Shown here: one piece after another, positions 1 to 11,200 of the stretch | Numbering within the stretch: the stretch's first letter is position 1 | How the letters are laid out: each line of letters opens with the position of its first letter | Source of the DNA: Nematostella vectensis | Lineage: Eukaryota > Cnidaria > Anthozoa > Actiniaria > Edwardsiidae | DNA length: 64,000 nucleotides | Direction: 5' to 3' | Assembly: GCF_932526225.1 (NCBI RefSeq) | Contig: NC_064038.1 | Location: forward strand, 13,329,070 to 13,393,069 | Notes under the pieces: generated by a model | Seen by the model: the letters and a program-made list of their open reading frames with translations, nothing else | Database searches by the model: none | What the model was told of the DNA's origin: nothing | Program-made: the position numbers and the translations under genes

Positions 1-470
1 TGGTTAAAGCGGAGACGAAAAATAAGGAGGGATAGGAGAAAAAAGAGATAGGCATTGTTTCGTTCCTGTATTCTTCGCTTCCTTTTTATCTCCTCTTGCG
101 TGTATTCCTCGGACGGGTTTTTTATTATTATTATATTTATTTTATTTTTAAATGCGTTATCAAATAAACGTTGCGTCTCTAAATATTTTTATTTTAGAAA
201 GCTACAAAACTATTATGTATTTCTGCTGCGAGCAGCGAACTCAACCTTTTTGAAATAAAATTATAGGTTGAATAATTCCTATTTCATAAGCTTTTTCTTC
301 TGCTTTGATAGTGTAGCAAAGCGGAGAAAAATATTTTCTGCGACAGAATTCAAAAAGTAAAACAAATCACCGCAAAAAAATGTACGAATTCAACATTTGT
401 GTATAAATACATTACATGAAATTAAAAATACATTCTTGGTCTCCTGGTTGTTTATACAAAATATAATCAT
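1..470. other. AT-rich non-coding sequence
   Basis: No coding signal is seen. The sequence is AT-rich with short homopolymer runs. It lies beyond the 3' end of the minus-strand cyclase gene, so it is intergenic or distal 3' flank. Confidence 0.5.
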
Positions 471-664
471 CCCGCTTATGCACAGGCTTCCCACCCGCGT
501 CAGTGAAAGATTTCTAAGGACATACGAATCCACATAAATAAATATCTATAAGTATATTAACATACTAGTCATGTTAATATACTTATAGTATCGACCCAAA
601 ATCGAGTCTTAAGAAATCCTTCACTGACGCGGGTAGGAGGCCTGTGGTTTATGCGGGGATTTTT
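471..664. repeat. Foldback (MITE-like) element, about 190 bp
   Basis: The two ends are inverted copies. The left end reads ATGCACAGGCTTCCCACCCG and continues through the motif CGCGTCAGTGAA. The right end carries the reverse complement, ending GCCTGTGGTTTATGCGGGGA. The centre is a second palindrome (AAGTATATTAACAT and its reverse complement). The whole piece can fold into one long hairpin, as expected of a non-autonomous DNA transposon. No coding capacity is present. Confidence 0.7.
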
Positions 665-911
665 TTAATAAATATCTGTACATATTTAGAATTTACAGAC
701 CGGTTTTAAGCGGCTTTTATGGAAGTTTAGTCAACCAGGATGCGAGAATCTACAGAGTTTTGAAGTTTTTGCCCTATTCTCAAGCGAATAACTGCTTTTT
801 CCGAACTATGGCTATCCTGATTGGCTAACCTCACAGCACTGTCAAAGTAACCATGGTAGTTGACCAGTTCGCATCTGATTGGTAAAAGCCGATCCGCCTA
901 GCCATAGGTTC

Positions 912-917
912 TTTATT
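912..917 (-). promoter_or_regulatory. Candidate polyadenylation signal of the minus-strand cyclase gene
   Basis: TTTATT on the plus strand is AATAAA on the minus strand. It lies about 275 nt beyond the stop codon at 1193 and is the first clear AATAAA downstream of it. Only the hexamer was seen; no cleavage site is demonstrated. Confidence 0.45.
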
Positions 918-1069
918 TAGCCCGTTGATTGGAGGAGAACCGTGCCTGGCAATATATGTTCACTCCCGGGTGGAACGGTTCCTGATTAGTTACACGTGTG
1001 GTCTCCCGTACAACGGCTCGACTTATTATTGTTTGATTGATCTGATCACGTGATCGCGTATACTGAGCG

Positions 1070-1218
1070 CAACAGCGGATAATGTTCCGTATAAGAACAC
1101 GTAGAGTAACTTGCTGACTCACTTGGACTTGTTATAAGCTAGCCCAACGCGGATAAATGTCCCGTATGACAACACAAAGAAGATTGGGTGATTCACTTGA
1201 ACTCGTGATCAGCTAACG
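1070..1218. repeat. Diverged tandem duplication across the stop codon
   Basis: Two units of about 75 bp (1070-1142 and 1143-1218) share the blocks GCGGATAA, CCGTAT, AACAC, TCACTTG and a GCTA end. The stop codon of the minus gene lies in the second unit, so the last coding codons have a decayed copy in the 3' UTR. Confidence 0.55.
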
Positions 1219-4200
1219 CGGCGGCATACCGAACATCTGGTAGCGGCTTGTCGAACCCGTCTTTGCCGGTAAGGAAATATGTCACAATCGTACCCTTTCC
1301 CTGTGATGAAAAAGAAAAGGCCAACACAACAAGGTCAACTCACGGTGTCACACACGGCAATTATTTTGATCGTAACTCTTTTACATCATTCTTCGTGTTG
1401 TTTAAAATTTAAAACAAGTCAGTTATCATCAAAGATTTTCAGGCTACTGAAAGTGGAGGCGCAATAAATTACCCATTACTTCTTTTCGCAGTTCCCTGTT
1501 GCATCTTAACAAAGTAATCCGACCCTGTGAAAGCGAGGCTTGGACTCGATAGTAATGGCTCGTCAAAAGCGTACCGTTTTCTTTTTAATGTATCGTTTTC
1601 TATCTAGCGTACCGTTTTTTGTCTAGCGTATTGTTTTCTGTATAGCGTACCGTTTTCTGTCTAGCGTACCGTTTTTTTTAAATGTATCGTTTTCTATCTA
1701 GCGTATCGTTTTCTTTCTAGCGTACCGTTTTCTGTCTAGCGTACCGTTTTCTGTCTAATGTACCGTTTTCTGTCTAGTGTACCGTTTTCTATCTAGAGTA
1801 ACATTTTCTGTCTAGTGTATTGTACAGGACCCGAAATGGTCCCAGGACCCGAAACGATCCCAGGACCCGAAATGATCCCCAAAAGTACCCCAACTGATCC
1901 TCGGACCCGAAACGATACCGAGGAGTCCCCGAAATCAACCCCAAGGAATTGCGGTAATGGACAAAGGGAAAGCAGAAGAAATACTTGCAATTCTTGAAGC
2001 ATAATAAAGGGTTAACAGCGACTCGATTTCTAAACAACGAGCGAATATTTACCGACACATTTTAGGCAGCCGGTTTGGCCGAGAAGATGGAATGACAAAA
2101 GCACACTGAGTAATACACTCGAACAACCCTTTTACTACCGATACAAAATATTAAGAGGATGTGAAAGCAATATCATGTGAGTTTTGAATTTCCTCATGTA
2201 GTCGTGCGTACACCCCGGCATGATCTCATGATATGATAGGTTTTTCATTCACCGAAAACAAACATGACAAAAAATAACTTTAAAACATTTCGCTTCCTAT
2301 TTAAAGCAGTATGTCCCATCTGTAAAGACTTTCTTTTATGGCTTGTTATTTAAAAATGATTTATCCACGCCGGGATCCTCAAATTACTATCACAGGAATT
2401 GTTAGTTGACCCCAATTTCTGACTCAACCACTGTATTTCCCCCGCAGTCGTATATAAAAATCTTAATATTATAGTTTTAGTTAATGTAAATTTCCTTTTA
2501 ATAACACAAACAAAGCTAAATGTTTCATATGTTTTTAAAACTGAAAGCCAATCCTTACACATTCCTTTAGTTGTCCATTACTGTAATTCCTTGGGGTTCA
2601 TTTCGGGGACTCATGGGGATCGTTTCGGGTCCCGGGATCAGTTGGGGTACTTTTGGGGATCGTTTCGGGTCCTGGGATCCTGTGTATCGTTTTTTGTCTA
2701 GTGTATCGTTTTTTGTCTAGCCTACCTTCATAGTGACCGGTCCTCGCTCATCCAAGTGATATCCTCCGAGTCTGTCTAACACTTCTTTGCACTCGGGACT
2801 CACATGAATACGAAGGGCTACAAAGAAACGTTTGGCAGAAATAGCATGAAAAAGGCACTTTATCTGTTGATCTCAAGGAAAAGTTATTCTAAAACGCGCT
2901 CGAAGGTAAGGAAATAGGGACTTTAAAATTATTATTGAGATAACAGGTACATAACAATTTGCGTAGTATTAATGTTGAGAAACGACGAATACTTTAGTCT
3001 TTTCAATGATTTCCTTTTCTATGCCGCCTGTCGATGTAACACTTAATCTGTTTTGTGATCCACTTACTAACGCTGACGAATATTGGATCAATGGTTGCCA
3101 ACACTTACCTAACCCACTAGACTCCATCCTGGATGCATAGTTGACAGTGTCTCCAAACAGACAATAGCGAGGCATCTTGAGCCCAACCACACCCGCCACG
3201 CACGAGCCTGTGGAAAACATAAGCTTAAAGCCGCATTGTCACCAGTTTACTTCCGGAGGTCCGACGGAAACCTCAACCGTTAAAAGACAAAAGAATCTAT
3301 TAAAATCTGAGATATTAAACATGCCATCCGCTCTAAATTATCAATCACATCCTCAAAGAAACTTCCAATAGACACACTGCTTTCTATATTTCGAAATATT
3401 TTTCGCGTTTTCCGTTAAAAGTCATCAGAGATCGTTATTACGTAATCGACCGGAAGTAAACTGGTGACAATGCGGCTTTAAGACACGTACAAACACCGCC
3501 GACTTGGCCTCGATTGAAGATAACGACAAGGAAGTGTTAGCGACAACTCTCCACCACACCCAATTTAGAATGCCTAGGAATGATAGCAGCACTGTCGTCC
3601 TTCTAGGCATGCTCACAGCTCAAGGCTTACAGCTCATGTATGCGCAGGGCTTTAGTGTAGGCGTATAGATGTTTGGTTCTTTGCGACATTATACGCGCCA
3701 ACTTCGTCGTGTATCGCTTGACCATAGCCCGAATGAAGCGTTGTCAATCCCCTCTTCGCCACCCACCATTTCCACTTTACATTCTTTTATAAAACGCGTT
3801 TGATCCTCTCGTCATGGAAAGAGCGCTTTTGAACTATTAATTATACTAATCATTAGAAAATGTTGAATATTTTATTCAGGACGACAGAGCAAAAAATTTT
3901 TTCCCAAAATAAGGTCTGGTTAACTTCAGTAAGCTTGAATTTTTGCATGGAGGTTCCTTATGTTATGTTAACCAACTTATCAAAAAGTGTTTTTTTTCTA
4001 ATGGATTCGTCTTCGAGATATGAGGCTTGAAGTGCAATTTTCAAATATTCAAAGTAGAAATCCTCGCTTTTAGGGAGAAGTCGGTCTCTGATCAGAAATT
4101 AAGCCAACTTTGCTCGCTAATATCTAAATTTCATATCTTATAAATTTCTTTGAAATTTGTTATTAAGCTTTTGGTCAGAGGAACTCCTTGTATGCGGAAT

Positions 4201-5237
4201 CTTGAGATTATATATTGAATTTGAAAATGTCATGCCACTTTTTGCTTTGTCTATCCAGACTCACCTGAGTGGATGCCAATGCGTAGCTGCACCTTGCGTG
4301 ACGGAATATGCGGTATCTGGAAGTCACGCACTTCGCTGAGCAGGTTCAGCGCCATAGATGCGACCTCGCCAGCGTGACGCTCGCCGTTACGCACAGGGAG
4401 CCCAGAAACAACCATGTATGCGTCGCCGATAGTCTCAACCTGAGGCGAGAAATGATAAATGTCACGTGATGACAAAGAAAGCCCCGGGGCAGTACACGAC
4501 AATGAGGTTATAATAAAAGTCACACGACCACACCAGTAAGCCGGACCACCCCTACCCCTTCATCTATAAACATTATGCTTATCCACGACCTTGTCAGAGT
4601 GGATGTGACAACACAGGAACATGAAAAACATGAAAATCCCCCTTCAGGGTATATACATTAGTGATCTCAAGCAAGGACGACGACCACGTCGACGGCTAGG
4701 ACAACGAGATCGAAAAAGATGTTTTCGCGCGTGGCGATGAATTATAAACTTTAGAAACTTTTTTCTACAGTAGCGAACGTAGGTAGAGAAGTTTACAGTG
4801 CAAACGTCCGCGTCCTCAATTGATCGTGAAATTTGGAGTTTTTACATCGTGGTTAAATGGCAAACGGCTGATATTGTATCAGACAGAACACATTTTCACG
4901 TGCTGCTATTGAATTCTCAATCAAATTTTATTGTTTTCTGCCGTCGTCGTTGCTCAAGGTCCCTAAATGCTCCTCCGAACCTTATCTAACCCGGCGTAAC
5001 ATCACGTGACAACGCAGGAAGACCACCACCCCCACCTCCCTTACCTTATATACATCATGTTCGTCCACTACTTTGTCGAAGCGAGTGTAAAGCTGGTTAA
5101 GGAGGTCCACAACTTGTAAAGGCGTGCTTTGCGCCGCCACACTCGTAAAGCCCACTATGTCGCTGAAAAAGATCGTTACGCTCTGGAAACTCTCTGCTGA
5201 GACAGGGTTGCCTTTCTTCAGCTCGTCAGCTATTGGT
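1193..5237 (-). CDS. Minus cyclase, exons 15-19: class III guanylate cyclase catalytic domain
   Basis: Residues 837-1058. Metal-binding aspartates lie in FFSDIVGFT (D863) and ETIGDAYMV (D907). The purine-selecting pair is E903 and C975 ([11 protein letters not shown]), the guanylate cyclase combination. The transition-state Asn and Arg lie in VNYASRMES (N982, R986); Tyr stands where most family members have Thr. Exon 15 (193 nt) equals the two plus-gene exons of 124 and 69 nt fused, so one intron is absent here. Exon 18 gives IHVSPEC and [14 protein letters not shown]; exon 19 gives [16 protein letters not shown] and a 15-residue tail before TGA. All catalytic residues are present, so activity is expected. 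Confidence 0.9.
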
Positions 5238-8200
5238 CTAGAGAGAACAAGCAACCTTTTTAATGCCATACAGACCCCCACTCTTGAGATAACCAGCTTA
5301 GACCAGTTTTATAACCAGTTTTATAACCTGAAAAAGGCAGGTATTGGCCTGCCGAAATATCGTTCTAAAAAACATAAATCTGCGTTGTTGTCGACTTTTT
5401 CTTTTAAAGGTTTTAGAAAAGTTGTTGTCTCCGATAACAAATGTGCACGTGTGCATGGCTGAACAGGCAATGGTTATATAAATTTATAAATGAAATAGCG
5501 TACTGTGCATGATAAAGACATCATTTCATTAGTATAGCAATAGAATTCCCGAAAGACAGTAGCGTGAAAACATCCCCGGTATTTTTCCGCTCTACCTTTT
5601 AGCGAGCTGTACGTGAAAACATCCCCGATATTTTTCCACTCCACCTTTTAGCGAGCTGTGCGTGAAAACATCCCCGATATTTTTCCGCTCTACCTTTTAG
5701 CGAGCTGTACGTGAAAACATCCCCGATATTTTTCCACTCTACCTTTTAGCGAGCTGTGTGTGAAAACATCCCCGATATTTTTCCACTCTACCTTTTAGCA
5801 AGCTGTGCGTGAAAACATCCCCGATATTTTTCCACTCTTCCTTTTAGCGAGCTGTACGTGGAAACATCCCCGGTATTTTTCCATTCTACCTTTTAGCGAG
5901 CTGTACGTGAAAACATCCCCGATATTTTTCCGCTCTACCTTTTAGCGAGCTGTACGTGAAAACATCCCCGATATTTTTCCGCTCTACCTTTAAGCGAGCT
6001 GTACGTGAAAACATCCCCGATATTTTTCCGCTCTACCTTTTAGCGAGCTGTGTGTGAAAACATCCCCGATATTTTTCCACTCCACCTTTTAGCGAGCTGT
6101 GCGTGAAAACATCCCCGATATTTTTCCATTCTTCCTTTTAGCGAGCTGTGCGTGGCGTACCCGTTAAGAAACTGGTTATTGATCCCTAATACTAGTTGGC
6201 TTTATTACTTCATGAAAATACGTTGATTATGTACCGTAACTCTTTGCATCCCCTCGCATTCTAAGCCCTCTTCTACTTTGGAACTATCGTTGGTCGGAAT
6301 TGTAGGCATCGATTATCTACATCCTCTTCCCCAACCCCCATGTAACATCCCTTGCATTCCAACCCCGCCTTTAACTCGGTAGCTCATGTATGGTTAGAAT
6401 AGTGTACTATCTACATCCCCTGTTCCCTTATGTACCCTCCCTTGCATTCCCACCCCTCCTCTACCTTGGTAGCATCTTGTAAAGCAGCTCGTCAGTCTTG
6501 GCTTTCTCCTCGGCCAACTGTTTGGTTCTCTCTTCCACTATATCTTCCAGCTGGTCCGTATATTTCGCCATCATGGTGATCATATTGTCAACGATATTAA
6601 GATTTCTAGGAACAAGGTGTTATTGCTTAGCTAGAATCCAGGCGTTTAATTGTTAGCAAGGTGGGTTGATGTCAAAGCTATTCAGATTTCTAGGAACAAA
6701 AGGTTAATGCTGAGCTGGAAACCAGGTAACCAGGTGATTATTACCTGGATAGGAGGGGACGGGTATAATAAGCGGAAAAGGGTGTGTGTGTGTGTGGGGG
6801 GGGGGGGGGGGATGGGTTGGTGTCGTTGGTTGGAGTGCACCCCTCCGACGAAAAATATTTTAGTTCTTGATTAAAAGCAGGTATCCGTACCATGGCACCT
6901 GGGGGGAAGGGGGACATAAAAGGGGGTAATGGTTGTGATACGGGTAGAGGTAGGTGGCAGGGGTGAGAGCGGGAGGGTCATTGTGGGGATAATGCTACGT
7001 TGAGTGGAGTTGGACTATAAGGAGTGTACAGGATAGTGATGCAATTGTTCTTAGCATGGCGTATAGGGTGAATGGGAAGATTAAGGAGGAGGTAGTGGGT
7101 AGGGAGGTATAGACCGGAAAACAAAAAGGCTGATAAGGGGTAAGGTGTACATGCTGGTGGAGAAAGAAGTGAGTTAAAATATAATGAAAACAAAAAAAGT
7201 TCATAAACATGCACATAAATGTATAATTTATTACGGTAAATAAGGAATAGAATATTTCATAGAGCTCTTTGAAAGGTTAAGCAGCCTCACGTGTGTTCTA
7301 GTACAGAGTTTATCATCAGGAGGTAAGACCAAGTACTAGTCAAATGCGAAAGGGAGGATGGTGTTTCCATAACTGCGCACGGTCCTCAGTGAATCATGAC
7401 CGCACCTGCTAAACTAGTTATATTTCTGCCTTTCTGAGGTACTTACTTCCCCATGCCGTTAGCTTTTAGCTTCTTCTTGATGGCACTGAACGTCGGTCTC
7501 TTCTGAGCATCGTTATCCCAACAGTCCTGTGTAACCTGTACCATCTTATGTCCCGACTTCTCCTCCATGAACTTCGAGAACTGTGGTCTGAATGCAGGCT
7601 CCTGACGCTTACGAACCAGCTCAATCACATCTGTAAAGGAATTGAAGTAAAACTTGCCATCGTTATCATTATCATATTCAACATCATAATCTTTAATATA
7701 ATCATCGTCATCATCATAATCAGAAACCATTACCATTCCACGTCATAAAAATTAGTCTAGACAGGGTCCATAAGGTGGCAAAGAGAATCACACATCACGC
7801 AAAAAACAAACATTTGTCATTTTCAATATCATTAATTATTATAAGTTTTAACCGAAAAGGTGGTGCGCGTAATAACGCGATTTCAACGAAACCAGTCTCA
7901 CGTCCCCAAATTTTGAATAAAGTATATATCCGTGTTATTGAAATAGAGTTCATCTTGGAAAATATTAGCAAGTGTCCGGAATAGCGGGGTGCCCACAAGG
8001 CGAGAGAGGAATAAGGCAAGACATTTTGACGAAAGTATGTCATTGTTAGTGAGGTAAAAATCCTTTCACGTGATGATAGCAAGTGTCCGTTATAAGAAGG
8101 GCGTCTGCAAGGCAAAGGCTGCCTTTACGCACCTTTGGAAGAAAGTGTGTCTGTGTTAGTTGAGTAGGGCTCATCCCGGGTGATAATCTCGTACAGGACG

Positions 8201-11200
8201 ATGCCGTAACTATACACATCGCCGGCCTGGGTCTTGTTCTTGCGATCTTTGAACCCGTCAGCCAAAGGGAGGAGCTCTGGAGCGGTCCAGAACAGATCTA
8301 CAGAATGACCATCAAGATAGAATCATCATTATTATAATGACTTTGACTTTGAAATCCATAATGACGGTGAATATTATTCATATTGTGAAGTGAATATAAT
8401 AATGATTCACCACGATAATGTAATCTGATAACACGATGACAAAAGAATAAGAATGGTTATGGTTGATAATTGCATGATGATAAAAAAGATGACGATGATG
8501 ATGATGATGATGATTTGATATTATGTGAGAAAGATGACGATGATGATGATCGTCGTCGTCGTCGTCGTCGGCGGTGATGAGGAGGAGGAGGAGAAGGAGG
8601 AGGAGGAGGAGGAGGATCATGATGATGATCATGATGATCATGATGACGATCATTATTGAGATGGTATTCAGTGAAGCAAATAATAATAATGCAATCAGAG
8701 AAGTACTTACTTCTGTATACTGCAAATTCCCCGATATCTTTCGGCGTCTGATTTGCCCTCAGTAAGTCCAACCCATAATCCGTTATCTTACATGCCCAAC
8801 GACTGTCAATCAAACAGTTGGATGATTTCAGGTTGCCATGGGCTTGTATAGGACTGTTGTGGATGGCTTCCATTCCCTATCACACAAAAAAGAGTTCAGA
8901 AAAATTAGTATTAATACAAAGGTATAAAGCATTCTTTTTTTATTCTTTTGGGTTTGGGGGATTATTGAGATAAATATAGGGCCAAGCAATCAGTGCCAAC
9001 TGGAAATATTGGATAAATATTTAAAATTTTAAAAAACGCTGCCAAGTAGTCGCCGCAACTGAAACCGGAAAATATAATAATTCCCGCGGCGTAACGAGTA
9101 GATGATGATATGTTACTACATTATTGATGCTTTTCAAGTCTAATTTAATTCAATGTTTACTGCAAACCTCACTGAACTTACCGTAGCAATGTCATTGGCG
9201 AAAGACTGGCGGAACATCCAATCCAGCTTTATACTGTCATTACCAAGAAGATCCTAAAAAATATTTGCACACTTTTTAACACCAAGGACGCTTTTTAAGT
9301 TTCTAAGTTTTGAGGAGGGCGAAGTTTGGAGCTTGATTCAAAATTCAGGCTTAAGCTCCAAATTAAACAACTGTCAGGTCTTTATAGTATTTTATTAGAA
9401 AAATTGAAACTAAATAAACGATCAGTAATAAATATTTTATTGTTCATCAATAAAAGAAAGTAACTTGTCGGTGATAAAAGCATTCTATTCGTTCCTAATT
9501 TTCGGGGGAGGGTCACTATCAAGAACAACATCAGCATCGTCATTACCATCATTATCAACATTGACATAATCGCCATAATAATTTATCATCATCATATTCA
9601 TCATTGTCACCATTAACATCATCATCACCATGGCAACTATATCCTGCGATCACCACATTTATCATCATCATCGTCCTTGTTTCTAACGTCATAATAATCA
9701 TTATTCCTATCATCACACAACAGAACCACACACTGCAAATGGGACTGATCCAGGCAGTATCTAGTCTATTCAGTCTATTCAGTCACTGACCTGTAGTGTT
9801 CCTCGATTACAAAACCGTGAGACCATACAGATGTTTGGCGACTCGACACAGACTCCCAGATAGCGGTTGAGATTTGCATGGTGAAGATCACGAACCTGCA
9901 ATAAACAATGATCGGATATAGGGATAAGCATTGATCAGATATAGGATAGACAATGATCAGATAAGGGATAAACAATGATCATATAATATAGGATAAACAA
10001 CGATCAGATAAATGATAAACAATGATCAGAAAAAGGATAAACAATGATCATATAAAGGATAAACAATGATCAGATAAAGGATAAACAATGATCAGATAAA
10101 GGATAAACAATGATCAGATAAAGGATAAGCAATGATCAGATATAGGATAACTAATGATCAGATAAAAGATAAACAATGATCAGATAAAGGATAAACAATG
10201 ATCAGATAAAAGATAAGCATTGATCAAATATAGGATAAACAATGATCAAATAAAGGAGAAACAATGATCAGATAAACAATAAATTATGATCAGATATAGG
10301 GTAGACGATGATCAGATAAAGGATAAACAATGATGAGGTAAAGGATAAAAAATGATCAGATAAAGGATAAACAATGATCAGATAAAGGATAAACAATGAT
10401 CAGATACAGGATAAGCAATGATCAGATAAAGGATAATCAATGATCAGATATCACAATAGGACAAACAATTACCAGATATAACCTACATAGCAGAAACAAT
10501 TATCAGATATCACGCCCATTACATACTATAGATAAACAATGATTAGATATCGCGTACATAGGAAAAACAATGATCAGATACCAAGAACATCTCGTGATTC
10601 ATATTACCATTTTCATGTCGACGAGAACTTCTCGTGACAAATGCTGGTGAGTCTTCCTTAATTTCTTGACGACAACATGCTCCCCCTGAGAATAAAAAGC
10701 AATTCAAACATCACATTTTTGTTACACGTTTGAAAGCGGAATTGTACTTATTTGTTATACTTAATAAGCAAGGGTAATCTTACCTTATAGTTTGCAAGAT
10801 TACTCTGCTGCACGTGATTCGAGAACCCACCGGAGCTATTCATAGAAATACGACTTTTAACCTGGAACCACAAACAACTATGAGCATTGCAAGGGCGGAC
10901 CTAAGGGTTGAAAATAACAAAGTACCCATATCCCCATTCAGCCTCATTCTACTGTTGTCCGAAATCTCAAATTTTCTCTTCCGCCTAGCAATCCCGCCCT
11001 TTCCGCTTAACATTAAGTCTCAAATTCTGTGACTTTCCATACCCGGCTAGAGTACTTGCTTCCAGGTGATGAATAAACAATGTCGTCATATTTAATGAGC
11101 CATGAAGGATCCATCAAAGATCTCTCATAAAGCTTCTTCCTGGAAAATAGAGGTTTGCAAAGCTTTATGCCTATTTTACTATTGGGTTTACTGTGGTTTT

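Noticed and set aside
2969-3220. Treating the read-through tail as the normal end of the minus gene
   Set aside because: True exons 18 and 19 were found at 2726-2817 and 1193-1300 with conserved motifs, phases and the same 92-nt exon length as the paralogue.
8457-8725. Asp/His/Pro-rich ORFs
   Set aside because: Frames of a trinucleotide microsatellite next to exon 11.
9897-10580. CRISPR-like regular repeats (also 5562-6155 and 17185-18200)
   Set aside because: Units are contiguous with no unique spacers, and the context is a eukaryotic intron.
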